This document shows, piece by piece, positions 42,828 through 52,343 of a stretch of DNA of 64,000 nucleotides. Numbering within the stretch: position 1 is the stretch's first letter; each line of letters begins with the position of its first letter. The translations under genes were made by a program, and so were the position numbers. The notes beneath the pieces are model-generated. The model worked only from the letters and a program-made list of their open reading frames with translations, had not been told where the DNA came from and did not search any database. The stretch spans positions 52,764-116,763 of the forward strand of contig DHXR01000004.1 in assembly GCA_002413785.1 (NCBI GenBank), read 5' to 3'. This DNA is from Mucilaginibacter sp. UBA5151 (GTDB taxonomy: Bacteria > Bacteroidota > Bacteroidia > Sphingobacteriales > Sphingobacteriaceae).

Positions 42828-44643
42828 GTATCTGCGGTTTAGCAGTTTAGGACAAAGTAATGGGTCTATTGAGCGTCAGGAGCTCTATACAGACCAATGG
42901 ATTAAATTTAATAATGTGGAACTGGTTGATACCTTTATTGATCGTGGACGCAGCGCAAAGACTTTTGACAGGCCTGATTTTATCAAGCTACAGGAGTTTA
43001 TCGTTAAACACCATAAAAAGGTGGATTACCTGTTAGTTGATCAGTTTGACCGGTTTAGCCGTGATGCAGGTGAAGCGCTAAGCCTGGTCAAAAGTTTACA
43101 GAAAAGATACAGCATTCAGGTTGTTAGTGTAACTGAAGGGATCACCTTTGATTATGATACGCCCGGTAGCTTTTTTAGGGCCGGCTTACAGTTGTTGTTA
43201 GCAGAGGAAGATAACATTAACCGGAGCATAAAAGTCAGGGGTGGCCTTTATACTGCAAAAGCAAAGGAAGGCCGCTTCGTTTATAAAAACGCACCGTTCG
43301 GCTACCGTAAACAGGGAGAGGATAAAGCAAAGACTATCGTCGTAGAGGAAACAGAGGCCAAAGTGGTGAATTTTATTTATGATGCCTATTTACGTGATGT
43401 ACCCCTGAATGTGATCAAGGAGAAAGCCTATGAACTTGGCTTTGACCGGAAGGGCAATATGGCTGTTGAACGGGTATTGGCTAACCCGGCTTATGCCGGG
43501 TTATTATTTACGGAAGGTTTTAAACAATATCCAGGAGGATTGTTTCCTGCTATCCATGAGCCGATAGTGGATAAGACCAGGTGGCAAATGGTTCAGAGCA
43601 AAATGAAAAAGCCGGATAAACCAAAAATATCATTGGATGATGAAATTCCATTGAGAGGATTACTAAAGTGCCATTGTGGAAACCCGTTGACGGGTGCTCC
43701 ATCACGGGGCAAGTCTGGTAAATATTTTTATTATTATAAATGCCGGTTTTCTGGCCATAATAATATCAGCGCAACTAAAGCACATAATCAGTTACTTGGT
43801 GCCTGCGAATTGATGAGTTTAAGCGGCGAAATGGTTAAAGAGATCAAAGATAAATCGGAGGCTGTTATTGATGTTGAAATGGTCGGAAACCGTAAAAGGA
43901 TCAAAGAAAAGAAAATTGAATTGGAAAAGGTACAGGAAAACCTGTTTGCGGTAGAAGAAAAGTGGATTAAAAGCCAGATCAGCAAGGATACTTATGACAG
44001 GTGGTATTCAAGCTATAATAGCAGTATTATTACCTTAAACGGCGCAATAGAGCGTTTAAGCAAAGATCAGAACCAGGCATTTCAGGACTTGAAAAAACAT
44101 CTTAATATGCTGACTGATATGAAATATGTTTATACCGGGGCTGATACAATAAAGAAACGAGAATTTATTGGATTGGTGTTCGATAACAATTTATACTATC
44201 AGGATGGCATCTATCGAACACCTACGATGATGCGTTTATTTACTCATAATACACTGTTAATGAGTGAGAAAGAGTATCTTATTTATGAAAAAAAAAAGGA
44301 TAATCAAGCGATTATCCCTCTAAGCGGAGAGAGAGGGATTCGAACCCCCGGTACCTTTGACAGTACACCTGTTTTCGAAACAGGCACATTGAACCGCTCT
44401 GACATCTCTCCTTTTACCCAAAAAGATTTGACAACTTTCAAAAGCTGTCAAATCTTATTTCTTTACCGCCGGACTTTGTCCGCCGAAGGCGGCTTTGGCA
44501 GCTTTTGGCAGTCTGTTTTCGCCCGAAACTCTTCACGGCGGGCGACGGCGGAGAGGGAGGAAATTGTTTACCTCAGTCCGGCTTTTGTTATCTGGCAGCA
44601 AGCGGGGATTACCGGCATTTATCCCCTTCAAGGGAAGGCTTAA
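42811..44643 (+). CDS. Large serine recombinase, integrase of the element
   Basis: A serine integrase: N-terminal resolvase domain (RYLRFSSLGQSNGSIERQ with the catalytic serine near residue 12-13; R-rich FDRFSRDAG about 82), a recombinase domain (about 165-275), a zinc ribbon (LKCHCGNPLTG ... YYKC, about 290-315) and a coiled coil (about 350-430). The frame runs on to 610 residues, but from about residue 492 it reads through a tRNA terminator and the antisense of tRNA-Ser, giving GERGIRTPGTFDS. The functional C-terminus is probably near residue 490. It is the rightmost gene of the element, as expected of an integrase beside attR. Confidence 0.85.
   Translation: MKKAIRYLRFSSLGQSNGSIERQELYTDQWIKFNNVELVDTFIDRGRSAKTFDRPDFIKLQEFIVKHHKKVDYLLVDQFDRFSRDAGEALSLVKSLQKRYSIQVVSVTEGITFDYDTPGSFFRAGLQLLLAEEDNINRSIKVRGGLYTAKAKEGRFVYKNAPFGYRKQGEDKAKTIVVEETEAKVVNFIYDAYLRDVPLNVIKEKAYELGFDRKGNMAVERVLANPAYAGLLFTEGFKQYPGGLFPAIHEPIVDKTRWQMVQSKMKKPDKPKISLDDEIPLRGLLKCHCGNPLTGAPSRGKSGKYFYYYKCRFSGHNNISATKAHNQLLGACELMSLSGEMVKEIKDKSEAVIDVEMVGNRKRIKEKKIELEKVQENLFAVEEKWIKSQISKDTYDRWYSSYNSSIITLNGAIERLSKDQNQAFQDLKKHLNMLTDMKYVYTGADTIKKREFIGLVFDNNLYYQDGIYRTPTMMRLFTHNTLLMSEKEYLIYEKKKDNQAIIPLSGERGIRTPGTFDSTPVFETGTLNRSDISPFTQKDLTTFKSCQILFLYRRTLSAEGGFGSFWQSVFARNSSRRATAEREEIVYLSPAFVIWQQAGITGIYPLQGKA
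44288..44317 (-). terminator. Terminator of tRNA-Ser copy 1, inside the recombinase frame
   Basis: Read on the minus strand: GGATAATC, loop GCTT, GATTATCC, then ten T (44288-44297). The palindrome is perfect (44298-44305 with 44310-44317). It is a textbook terminator for the tRNA just upstream, yet it also codes residues of the recombinase frame on the other strand. Confidence 0.8.
44325..44411 (-). tRNA. tRNA-Ser(CGA), copy 1
   Basis: Read on the minus strand it begins GGAGAGATGTC, has acceptor pairing GGAGAGA/TCTCTCC, discriminator G, a five-pair anticodon stem CCTGT/ACAGG and loop TTCGAAA, giving anticodon CGA. A long variable arm follows, as for serine. No CCA is encoded. The 88 bases 44324-44411 are identical to 52967-53054. 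Confidence 0.93.
44423..44456. repeat. Palindrome of the AGATTTGACA family
   Basis: An 11-bp stem AAGATTTGACA (44423-44433) with TGTCAAATCTT (44446-44456), extended inward by four more pairs. It sits directly upstream of tRNA copy 1, as the related palindrome at 53079-53110 does for copy 2. Confidence 0.7.
44548..44560 (-). other. 13-base match to the 3' end of tRNA-Ser(GGA)
   Basis: GCGGAGAGGGAGG here equals the 3' end of tRNA-Ser(GGA) at 53123-53135 (same orientation). Islands that enter a tRNA 3' end often leave such a fragment at the far end. Purine-rich sequence makes a chance match possible. The remaining bases from 44457 to 44671 show only GC-rich small hairpins and no gene. Confidence 0.35.
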
Positions 44644-44671
44644 TTAAAATACAGCGCGTAAAACCAAATTA

Positions 44672-47600
44672 TCATCCCTTCTTCTTTAAAAATGGGAATA
44701 CTGTTTGAATAGTGCCCGTAACAAGGTTTTTTGCCACTGCACCGCTTACTTGTGCAATCCCTTTTATCAAATTATCAGCCAGCGTATTTGAAGCAGCAGG
44801 CATTAAAAAAATGGGATTATTTGCGGGTTTCTGATCCGCGAAACGAACACTCTGATCATTGAGCTTGTAAACCGACGCCAATGTACCGCGATCTGTATTT
44901 ATACTCATATAATCGGAAAGTCTGTTAAAATCATGCCCTTCAATCTCGTTTACCGGGCAGCTTTGGTCATTTTCCGGCTTTCGTTCGGGCATAGCGCCAT
45001 ATTTTGGCTGTATCATAAATAAAGCAGTCCTGTCAATATATAAAACACTTTCCCCGCCGCTTTGCAGCATACCAACAAAGCAGGTGATACTTTCACTCAG
45101 GGCGCAAACCCGTACCGAAGCGTGAACCCAGCGTTCAACAGGAGCGGCGGTGATCCATACTATGCCGGGGTCTGAAGGATCAACACCTCCATTTGGGTCG
45201 ATGCCGATGATTAGCTTACATTCTTCAGTTAATAGCGGCAGATGATAATAAGTGGTAAATTCATAATCCCATCCAATATTTACAGGCACAGTTTGCCTTA
45301 TTCCAGCTATGCCACTGCCTTTTAGTTCAATAACCTGGGCTCTCTGTCCATCACGGTTTATATACTCATCAGGTTTGTACAGCACGTTAAAAACAGTATT
45401 TCCAGCACTACCAGCAGCTTTAACATTAATACCAGAGAGTGCATTTGCAGTAACGGTTTCATAACTAAATGGATACCATTCGTTAGCAATAATCGTGTTG
45501 GTTAGCGTTTGCCTTCCGGTTGTGCCTGCTATAATGCGGAACCCATGCTCAAAATGCCTGTTAAATAATTCGGTAACAATTACAATTATTACGGCACTGT
45601 CTTCTCCTCCGTCATCATCTGTCACGGTTACTCTTGCCAGGTAATTACCTGCACATTTATACACATGCGATGAGGATGCATAACCAAATAATACAGGCGG
45701 CGTATGCCTTTCTTTTATAGTAGCCATGTGAAAATGCCCATCGCCTGTATCCCAGGTAGCCACATGTGTATCGCACCATCCCGGATCTGTAAATATGGCT
45801 TCCAGGTGTACGTTCTGGTGTTGTAATACGCAAATTTTCTTCGGGGCTAAAATTTTTGGAGGCACATTGGTCACATTCACGGTCATCGTTGCCTGTCCTA
45901 CCCCGCCAACATCGTCAGTTACAAATACGGTTACAGTATAATTTCCATTATCGCACCATGCGTGTTTTATAGTTGCAGTTCCCTGCGCCTGCGGCTCATT
46001 GTTGGTTTCCTGAACAATACCGTCCTGCGGCGCCGTATTGTCGCCAAAATTAAATAAAGCCGTATGCGTATCAAGCCAGGTATCATCTGTAAATGAAGCT
46101 GATAAAGTAATCTCCTGTCCTTCCGGGATAGTAACTGTGGTTGTATCAAACTGAACAACGGGCGGCACGTTATTAATTGTTACTGTGGCATAGTTCAATG
46201 TTGTAGCCCCCCCATACTCATTTACTTTTATCTGTAAATTAGCAATATATAAGCCGCTTTTCCCGTAGCTGTAACTCAGGCTCCGTACATTTTGCACCTG
46301 TCCGTTGCCGGGATCCCATCTTGGCAGAGAAACTGCATGTGAAATTCCGCCGTTTAAATTAACAGCCTGATTACCGGTTGCCACGTAGGGACCATTGCTA
46401 TTGGCCATATCAACTAATGCCGCCTGGTTTGTTGCGGTAATTGTCATTTCTCCGGCAAAACCAAAACCGCTTGAATCAATGGTTATCGGGTTAAAAAAAT
46501 GAGCTTCTACATTTCCTATTTTGTCTAAAACTACGGGCCAGGCGTTTTCAAACTTTCCCGATTCCGAGTCGGCAATGGTGCCACCAATTTGTGAAGCAAC
46601 ATTTTGAACAATTGCCAGTATAACCACGCCAATTACAACACCCACAACGCCCAGGGTAATAAAGCCAATTAATGCAGTTAATATCCAGGCGGCTGCGCCA
46701 AGGCTAACATCAGGGTCGCCATCCAGGGCATGCTGTATCTTCTGCCCGGCAACGCCATCCGGTACCCAGCTAAGCGTTACTTTTTGCGAAAAATCAGCGC
46801 TTACGTCTATACTATCCAGTACCGCATTTACAACGGTTACATTGCCTGATATTGTAAGGTAGCCAACATCCAGTGAAAGATCAAGACTGTTTAATTTTAC
46901 GGTTTTACCGTCAATTTTGTCGGGGTATGTATATGGAAACTGATACCTTTTATCTCTTTCTACATGAAATGCATCTATAACCTTTTGCGCCGAAGTTGCT
47001 ATTGCAAAGTCCATGCCCGGGGGCACAAAATTCGTCAAAAGGGAGCTGTTTGCGCCCCCTGTGTCGTTAATAGCAATGGCAAAGCTATCCGTAAGGGCCT
47101 GCGGTTTTACGTTGTTGATAGGCGTATCGGTCCCCTGTACTTCATTAACCGGGTATATTTCTATTTGTTTACGGCTCTTTAGTTCATTGGTTACAACTAA
47201 TGCAGCATAAGCTTCAATCTGGTCTAAGGTTGGAATGTCAATATTGATAGGCCCCATTTGCTTCAGCTGCGAGGCGGCGGCACTAAAGGCGGCTGTAATA
47301 AGATTATTGAGGTTTTGCCCGGCTATAGTTGCTAAATTTTTATTGGTTGTATAATTTATTCCCGGCTGCCCGGCTGCCGGTACCAGGTTAGTCAACGTAA
47401 CCGTAGCACCTGGAATATCTACGTGAATATGTGAACTGGACTGGCTATAATCCGCAAGCATTGTCACTGTACCATTTACCCCCATTGGAGTAGCAAGCTG
47501 AATGGGAAAACCGCCTGTGCCGGTAATGTTATAAAAGCTAAGGAGGCAGGGTATAGCAACCTGGATATGTGTAGAATCGGGCTTTGTTACTACAATTTTA

Positions 47601-48211
47601 TTGGTGGCAGAAGTTGTGTCATCATAAAAATCTATCCGGCAGGTCATTGTAAATAAGAAAGCATTAACCGGGATGTTGTCAATGACATGTGGAATTGTGC
47701 CATCCTGGTATTTTTTGTGTACAAATTGTTCAACGCTTTCATTAATTATAGGCGCTATCGGGTCGCCGCTGGTAATATTTACGGTTACTGCGTTTGGCGG
47801 CAGCGAAGTAAAATCGGCAACTATTTGATTAACATTCTGAGCATCAACAACCGATCGTATCGGCGTTTTTACAATAACATCGGCTGTCAGGTTGAATAAT
47901 TTTGCAGCATCCACCGGCGGATTTGCAATTTGTATTTGTATAATAGTACCTAATTTAATATCAAGGCCATTGATTACAGTATCCGTAGTAAGATCAAGCT
48001 GATTCTGCGGTATTTCAATAAAGCCGCTTTGTATAGAATATGGACCGAAACTGGATGTGGCAGGATCCGATGGCATCGGCAAACTTATTTTCTCGGGAAT
48101 TACGCCCTGATCGCTTGCATCGCCGCCATTTTTCCATGCCGCTCTCAATAAATTTTTAAGGGATGCTACGGTAAGTTCGGCAACCACTTCATAACCTTGT
48201 GTATTAGCCAT
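44672..48211 (-). CDS. 1179-residue protein: lipid-binding-like β domains plus PKD domains
   Basis: Not a named protein. Residues 1-480 are long amphipathic strands with repeated sheet patterns (for example LNSLDLSLDVGYLTISGNVT, about 445-465), reminiscent of TULIP/P47-type lipid-binding proteins; this is pattern only. A strong hydrophobic segment lies near 505-535 (ILTALIGFITLGVVGVVIGV). Two PKD-type domains follow (about 695-790 and 800-880; FGDN...TVTVFVTDDVGG and TGDG...ARVTVTDDDGG). A β-sandwich and a helical, hydrophobic C-terminus end the protein. No signal peptide is visible, odd for PKD domains. It starts 25 bases after the 207-residue gene upstream and probably shares its promoter. 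Confidence 0.75.
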   Translation of the reverse strand: MANTQGYEVVAELTVASLKNLLRAAWKNGGDASDQGVIPEKISLPMPSDPATSSFGPYSIQSGFIEIPQNQLDLTTDTVINGLDIKLGTIIQIQIANPPVDAAKLFNLTADVIVKTPIRSVVDAQNVNQIVADFTSLPPNAVTVNITSGDPIAPIINESVEQFVHKKYQDGTIPHVIDNIPVNAFLFTMTCRIDFYDDTTSATNKIVVTKPDSTHIQVAIPCLLSFYNITGTGGFPIQLATPMGVNGTVTMLADYSQSSSHIHVDIPGATVTLTNLVPAAGQPGINYTTNKNLATIAGQNLNNLITAAFSAAASQLKQMGPINIDIPTLDQIEAYAALVVTNELKSRKQIEIYPVNEVQGTDTPINNVKPQALTDSFAIAINDTGGANSSLLTNFVPPGMDFAIATSAQKVIDAFHVERDKRYQFPYTYPDKIDGKTVKLNSLDLSLDVGYLTISGNVTVVNAVLDSIDVSADFSQKVTLSWVPDGVAGQKIQHALDGDPDVSLGAAAWILTALIGFITLGVVGVVIGVVILAIVQNVASQIGGTIADSESGKFENAWPVVLDKIGNVEAHFFNPITIDSSGFGFAGEMTITATNQAALVDMANSNGPYVATGNQAVNLNGGISHAVSLPRWDPGNGQVQNVRSLSYSYGKSGLYIANLQIKVNEYGGATTLNYATVTINNVPPVVQFDTTTVTIPEGQEITLSASFTDDTWLDTHTALFNFGDNTAPQDGIVQETNNEPQAQGTATIKHAWCDNGNYTVTVFVTDDVGGVGQATMTVNVTNVPPKILAPKKICVLQHQNVHLEAIFTDPGWCDTHVATWDTGDGHFHMATIKERHTPPVLFGYASSSHVYKCAGNYLARVTVTDDDGGEDSAVIIVIVTELFNRHFEHGFRIIAGTTGRQTLTNTIIANEWYPFSYETVTANALSGINVKAAGSAGNTVFNVLYKPDEYINRDGQRAQVIELKGSGIAGIRQTVPVNIGWDYEFTTYYHLPLLTEECKLIIGIDPNGGVDPSDPGIVWITAAPVERWVHASVRVCALSESITCFVGMLQSGGESVLYIDRTALFMIQPKYGAMPERKPENDQSCPVNEIEGHDFNRLSDYMSINTDRGTLASVYKLNDQSVRFADQKPANNPIFLMPAASNTLADNLIKGIAQVSGAVAKNLVTGTIQTVFPFLKKKG

Positions 48212-48235
48212 AATAAACGTTTTAGGGTTTGAAAC

Positions 48236-48859
48236 TTATTTTTTTAATTTCACAGGATCGCATGTCAATGTAAAAACAACATTTTTAAGGGGGCCCTTAT
48301 TCAACTTTTCCTGGATAGCTGATATGTTTTTTTTGTCAGCGAACCTTGGGCTTTCAGCATCAAGCTTTCTGTATTGCAGTATTAATGGCAAAACAGGGTG
48401 CATTGAACTAAATTGGGCAAGGTCATCCTGCCAGAGGTTATTTTCCTTTTTTGGGGAACTCTCTAATGCTTTTATCAGCGCAGCCTTGTCAACTGAACTA
48501 CTTCCTGCCCCTGCTCCTTTTTTAGCTTGCTCCGATGATTTAGAAACATTAAAATCCCCGGTGCTGATTATAATTTCTGCAATTTGGTATGGGGCATTCA
48601 GGTCGACAAAACTGCCTGCAGTATCATTGATATTCGCACGAAGTTCTGAAATTTGCTTTGCACCCTCTTTACCAAAACGGGCATAAGTTTCAATTTCATC
48701 TTTTGCCCTGTCGGTAAACTCCATACCAATTTTCTCCAGAGCGGCGATAGGATTAGCCAGCGCTATTTGTGTGAAATTATTATCATTCCCGTATTTTTCA
48801 AAAATGGCAGGCATCTGCAGTTGTAATTCCCTTAAGGAATTAATAGCATTTGTTTTCAT
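48236..48859 (-). CDS. 207-residue cluster protein with a leader-like N-terminus
   Basis: Helical, no signal. The N-terminus (QLQMPAIFEKYG, then LANPIAALEKIGMEF) recalls the segment xxANPxAALExxGxx of nitrile-hydratase-like leader peptides and related domains; the link is weak. A flexible, glycine/serine/lysine-rich middle (about residues 112-125, KKGAGAGSSS) joins a second helical part (LIKALESSPKKEN...). It heads a two-gene unit with the 1179-residue protein. Function unknown. Confidence 0.6.
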   Translation of the reverse strand: MKTNAINSLRELQLQMPAIFEKYGNDNNFTQIALANPIAALEKIGMEFTDRAKDEIETYARFGKEGAKQISELRANINDTAGSFVDLNAPYQIAEIIISTGDFNVSKSSEQAKKGAGAGSSSVDKAALIKALESSPKKENNLWQDDLAQFSSMHPVLPLILQYRKLDAESPRFADKKNISAIQEKLNKGPLKNVVFTLTCDPVKLKK

Positions 48860-49019
48860 TGTTCACTGTTTAATTTGTTTAATTAATAGTGTTAATAAAC
48901 AATGGTTTGAATATCAGGGTTATTTGAGTAGAAATGGATTTTTAAATCCCACACAATGTACAAAAAAGTTTTACTAATAACAAACATTTTTGTTAACTTT
49001 CTTGAAATTATAAAAGGTT
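48860..49019. promoter_or_regulatory. Divergent promoter region of the isoprenoid cluster
   Basis: 160 AT-rich bases between divergent genes. A 6-bp inverted repeat AACAAA/TTTGTT (48979-48994) lies 25 bases before the reductase gene and could be an operator. No perfect -33/-7 pair is evident, so the promoters are inferred from gene layout. Confidence 0.4.
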
Positions 49020-50495
49020 ATGAAGTTTGTTTCACATACTGATTATGATGCAGATGTATTAATTACCGGAGCGGGGCCTGCCGGTGCCGCTTGTGCCTGG
49101 CACCTTGTAAAGGCGGGTTATAATGTTATTTTGATAGATTACCAGGACTTTCCGAGAGACAAAGTTTGCGGCGATTTTGTGGGGCCTATAGGGATTAAGG
49201 AATTAAATACCATTGGGTTTACGTCAAATACCGAATTTCATAAAACTAATGTTATTAAGGAGGCCGCAGTTTTTTTGGATGGTAAGCCATTGATAAAAAA
49301 AAATATCCCTCATATAACGGATCTGCCCGATCACGGGCGGGTTGTTCCGCGGATGCTACTGGATAACTGGATAGTTGAGGAGGCTGTTAAAGCCGGCGTC
49401 CGGTTAATTACACCCTGCAGGCTGAATAATTTCGAGGTCTTTAATAACGGCGTTGTAAGCTTCTGTAAAATGGGCGGCAAGAACATAAGCTTTACTACAA
49501 AGTTTTTGGCAGGCGCCGATGGCAGCAGCAGCACTACCGCACGAATTGTTAACGGAAGCAAACCCGATGCCAGGGACATCATTGTAGCGGTAAGGGCTTA
49601 TTATGAAAACATTAATTGTATATCCGGCCAGGCCGAACTATATTTTACCAGTAAAAGCTTTCCCGGATATTATTGGCTTTTCCCCACCGGGCCTACCAGC
49701 GCCAATATAGGCGTTGGGATGGTGCTTGATAATTTTCCTGACGGGGAAATTGACCTTCCTGAATTATTAAAAGATCTTGTTGCATCTGATGAAACCCTAA
49801 AAAGGAAGATCGGTGGCGGTGAGTTGAAAGGCAAAGTACTTGCGTGGCCCTTATCAACCTACAACCCGGATGCAAAAATTATTTCGGAAAGGGTAATACT
49901 TACGGGTGATGCCGCCGGATTAATTAACTCATTGAATGGAGAAGGTATTCAGTATGCATTGTTAAGTGCGCGCTGGGCGTCGGAGTGTCTGGTAAACTGT
50001 TTCAAAGAAAATGATTATTCACTGTGCGCTCTAAAAAAATACGAAGAAAAAATAAAAACAGAAGTAGGATACGATATGAGTTTAAGTAACATGGTTATAC
50101 AATTTATCCGTAACCGCAATCTTAATCCGTTGTGGCTGAATTTATTGGCAATATTAACCGAAAAGGCTTCAAAAGATGAAGAATTTGCAACAGTTGCCGG
50201 CGGAATACTGGCGGGGCTTGTTCCGGCAAAGGAAGCGGTCTCCCTTTCGTTTATTGGTAAATCTGTTGCCCAGGGGGTAGAGACAACATTAAATTCGACA
50301 TTAAATAGCATAAAAAAAGGTCCGGTGGAAATTGCTGCTTTTGGAATTAAAGCAGCTGGCTTTACATTAGGTCAGGTATCCGCATTGGTGCAGCAGCGTA
50401 CGGAATATTGGAAGTGGGCAAAAGGCCTCGCCGGTAACGGTTTTCAATTGTCTGCGTATATCTTAAAAGATGTTAAACAACGGCTAAAAAACTAA
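49020..50495 (+). CDS. Geranylgeranyl-reductase-like flavoprotein
   Basis: A 491-residue FAD enzyme. The N-terminal dinucleotide fold is DVLITGAGPAGAACAWHL, followed by VILIDYQDFPRDKVCGDFVGP, the signature of the geranylgeranyl reductase family. A later FAD contact ILTGDAAGLINSLNGEGIQ (about residue 295) fits. The C-terminal 150 residues are helical and include an extended hydrophobic stretch, longer than the usual family. It would saturate double bonds of a prenyl chain. It converges with the polyprenyl synthase 4 bases away, so the two share substrate and product in all likelihood. Confidence 0.85.
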   Translation: MKFVSHTDYDADVLITGAGPAGAACAWHLVKAGYNVILIDYQDFPRDKVCGDFVGPIGIKELNTIGFTSNTEFHKTNVIKEAAVFLDGKPLIKKNIPHITDLPDHGRVVPRMLLDNWIVEEAVKAGVRLITPCRLNNFEVFNNGVVSFCKMGGKNISFTTKFLAGADGSSSTTARIVNGSKPDARDIIVAVRAYYENINCISGQAELYFTSKSFPGYYWLFPTGPTSANIGVGMVLDNFPDGEIDLPELLKDLVASDETLKRKIGGGELKGKVLAWPLSTYNPDAKIISERVILTGDAAGLINSLNGEGIQYALLSARWASECLVNCFKENDYSLCALKKYEEKIKTEVGYDMSLSNMVIQFIRNRNLNPLWLNLLAILTEKASKDEEFATVAGGILAGLVPAKEAVSLSFIGKSVAQGVETTLNSTLNSIKKGPVEIAAFGIKAAGFTLGQVSALVQQRTEYWKWAKGLAGNGFQLSAYILKDVKQRLKN

Positions 50496-50498
50496 TAG

Positions 50499-51539
50499 TT
50501 ACTTATCCCTGTTTATCATATAAATGATCATATTCTCAATAAATTGTTTCTCTTCTGTTTCCGGAAAGGCGCCGAATAAAGTATAAAACTCTTTCAAAGC
50601 GGCGCCGGCCAGGTTGCGCGCCGCAATCCTTCCATAATTAAGGCAGTCGTATTTTCGCATATAATCCATTATCTGCTGCACTTTTTCGGGTGTGCGTTCA
50701 GCCCGGGGTAACAACAGGTAATTTTTAATTTCTTCGTTTTCTTCCGCGCTGCCTGAGTTCATTAAGTGTATAAGCATCAATGTACGCTTACCCTCCTGTA
50801 TATCACCGCCTATTTCTTTACCATACTTTGCCTTCTCTCCCTCAAGGTTCAAAAGATCGTCCTGAATCTGAAATGCCGCGCCCAGATAATAACCGAACCG
50901 GTTAAAAATATCCGGGTTTACCTGCCCCCTGCTGCCTATAACAGCGCCGATCCTGATGGGGTGTATACAGGTGTACCAGCATGTTTTTTTCAGTATCATT
51001 CTCAAATAATCACCGTCATCTAATTTGCAATTATTTTCGCTCCGCCAACCCAGTTCCATCGCCTGCCCTTCCACACTTTCTAACGCCATGTGCTGTATTT
51101 CCTTAAATACCTGCCAGGTCAATTGCGGCCCCAACGACAAAATATTGTTCATTAGCGGCATTATGGCCAACGCATTCATGGCATCGCCAACATTCAAGGC
51201 TATTGGCACACCGTATTCAGCATGTAATGTCGGGAAACCGCGGCGGTCTTCACTTTCATCTTCAATATCGTCGTGTACTAAAAACGCGTTATGGTAAAGC
51301 TCAATAGCGATAGCCGAATTCATAGCTTCACTTTCGGTTCCGCCGAAGATTTTACATGTTGATAAACAGAGCCCGGGCCTAAACCCTTTTCCGCCGCGCA
51401 AGGGATAAATACTTACCAGATCATACAAATGTTTTTTGGGTTCCCGATCAGGAATTGCTGCTATCAAATGTTTTAAGCTTTCATCCTTATAGTGGGCGAG
51501 ACGCGACAAAAATTGTTCCCGGATCAGTTCAGCGTCCAT
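50499..51539 (-). CDS. Polyprenyl diphosphate synthase of the cluster
   Basis: A trans-type prenyltransferase of 346 residues. The first aspartate-rich motif is HDDIEDESEDRRG (about residue 87) and the second FQIQDDLLNLEGE (about 220), with GGKGFRPG near residue 50. The second motif has N in place of the usual last D (DDLLN). Chain length cannot be fixed by eye. Together with the reductase it suggests a saturated or partly reduced isoprenoid. It is the second gene of a three- or two-gene minus-strand unit, starting 21 bases after the 245-residue gene. Confidence 0.88.
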   Translation of the reverse strand: MDAELIREQFLSRLAHYKDESLKHLIAAIPDREPKKHLYDLVSIYPLRGGKGFRPGLCLSTCKIFGGTESEAMNSAIAIELYHNAFLVHDDIEDESEDRRGFPTLHAEYGVPIALNVGDAMNALAIMPLMNNILSLGPQLTWQVFKEIQHMALESVEGQAMELGWRSENNCKLDDGDYLRMILKKTCWYTCIHPIRIGAVIGSRGQVNPDIFNRFGYYLGAAFQIQDDLLNLEGEKAKYGKEIGGDIQEGKRTLMLIHLMNSGSAEENEEIKNYLLLPRAERTPEKVQQIMDYMRKYDCLNYGRIAARNLAGAALKEFYTLFGAFPETEEKQFIENMIIYMINRDK

Positions 51540-51560
51540 ATAATCCTGTAAGCTGTTTCA

Positions 51561-52298
51561 TTAAATTACCTTAAGCAGTAAGGTGGCTTTCAGGCTTTCT
51601 AAATCCTTTGCCTGTATAAAACAGGTATAACTGCCGGTTTTTGCATTGGCAGGAATATCAATTTTTACAATTGCAGTCGCTTTGGATCCCGGCGGTATAG
51701 TAAGCGGGTTTGGGTTAAATACTAATGTGCCTGCATACAATTGCTCGCCCGAAGGGCTGATGAGCGGGGTATTAATAAATGTGATGATCTTTTCTGTAGT
51801 GTTATCATCATTTTCAAGCGTTATCGGGAATTCTTTTTGTTCACCGGCTTTCATATCACCGGGCACTTGTATAAGTGGCACTTGCTGAGCTGGCACAGGA
51901 ACAGGTTCGTTTTTTGTTTCAGTTCCGATCTTTATTAACTGTGATGATATTTTCCCGGCGCCCTGCACTGTTGCAGATACTACATCAACAATTATATCAA
52001 GAATCTCGTGGGCATCCTTTCTGAAACGAACAAATAAGTCATTAAATTGAACATTGTCTGTTATTTTTCCGCTTCTTATTTTGGGCACATCGGTTAATTT
52101 CTCTTCAACCTGCTTTGCTGTAACAATGCCGCGTGCAATTTCTTCTTCCAAAATACCTACTGCCTTTAGTACAATCTGCGAAGCGCTGCCAACTAAACCA
52201 CTAAGGCCGTTTACGCTTGTCGCCGCTTCCGCAAGCGAAGACGCCCCTGTTTCGCTTTCAGGTGCAGCTTTTTGATTTTCCTTTTTTGTGGCTGTCAT
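51561..52298 (-). CDS. 245-residue cluster protein, helical half plus Ig-like half
   Basis: The first about 135 residues are helical and amphipathic (LAEAATSVNGLSGLVGSASQ, then IVDVVSATVQGAGKISSQL). The last 110 are an Ig-like β-sandwich (VPLIQVPGDMKAGEQKEFPI, LTIPPGSKATAIVKIDIP, TGSYTCFIQA), similar in shape to NEW3/CARDB-type domains. No signal peptide. Could bind a protein partner or a membrane surface. Unknown function. Confidence 0.6.
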   Translation of the reverse strand: MTATKKENQKAAPESETGASSLAEAATSVNGLSGLVGSASQIVLKAVGILEEEIARGIVTAKQVEEKLTDVPKIRSGKITDNVQFNDLFVRFRKDAHEILDIIVDVVSATVQGAGKISSQLIKIGTETKNEPVPVPAQQVPLIQVPGDMKAGEQKEFPITLENDDNTTEKIITFINTPLISPSGEQLYAGTLVFNPNPLTIPPGSKATAIVKIDIPANAKTGSYTCFIQAKDLESLKATLLLKVI

Positions 52299-52343
52299 AA
52301 TGAAAGTATCTGATATGATGAAGCTATTTTTTGAATTGGATCG

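Noticed and set aside
44331..44411. The peptide GERGIRTPGTFDS as a real recombinase domain
   Set aside because: It is tRNA-Ser read in antisense; the same peptide pattern appears wherever this tRNA is translated.
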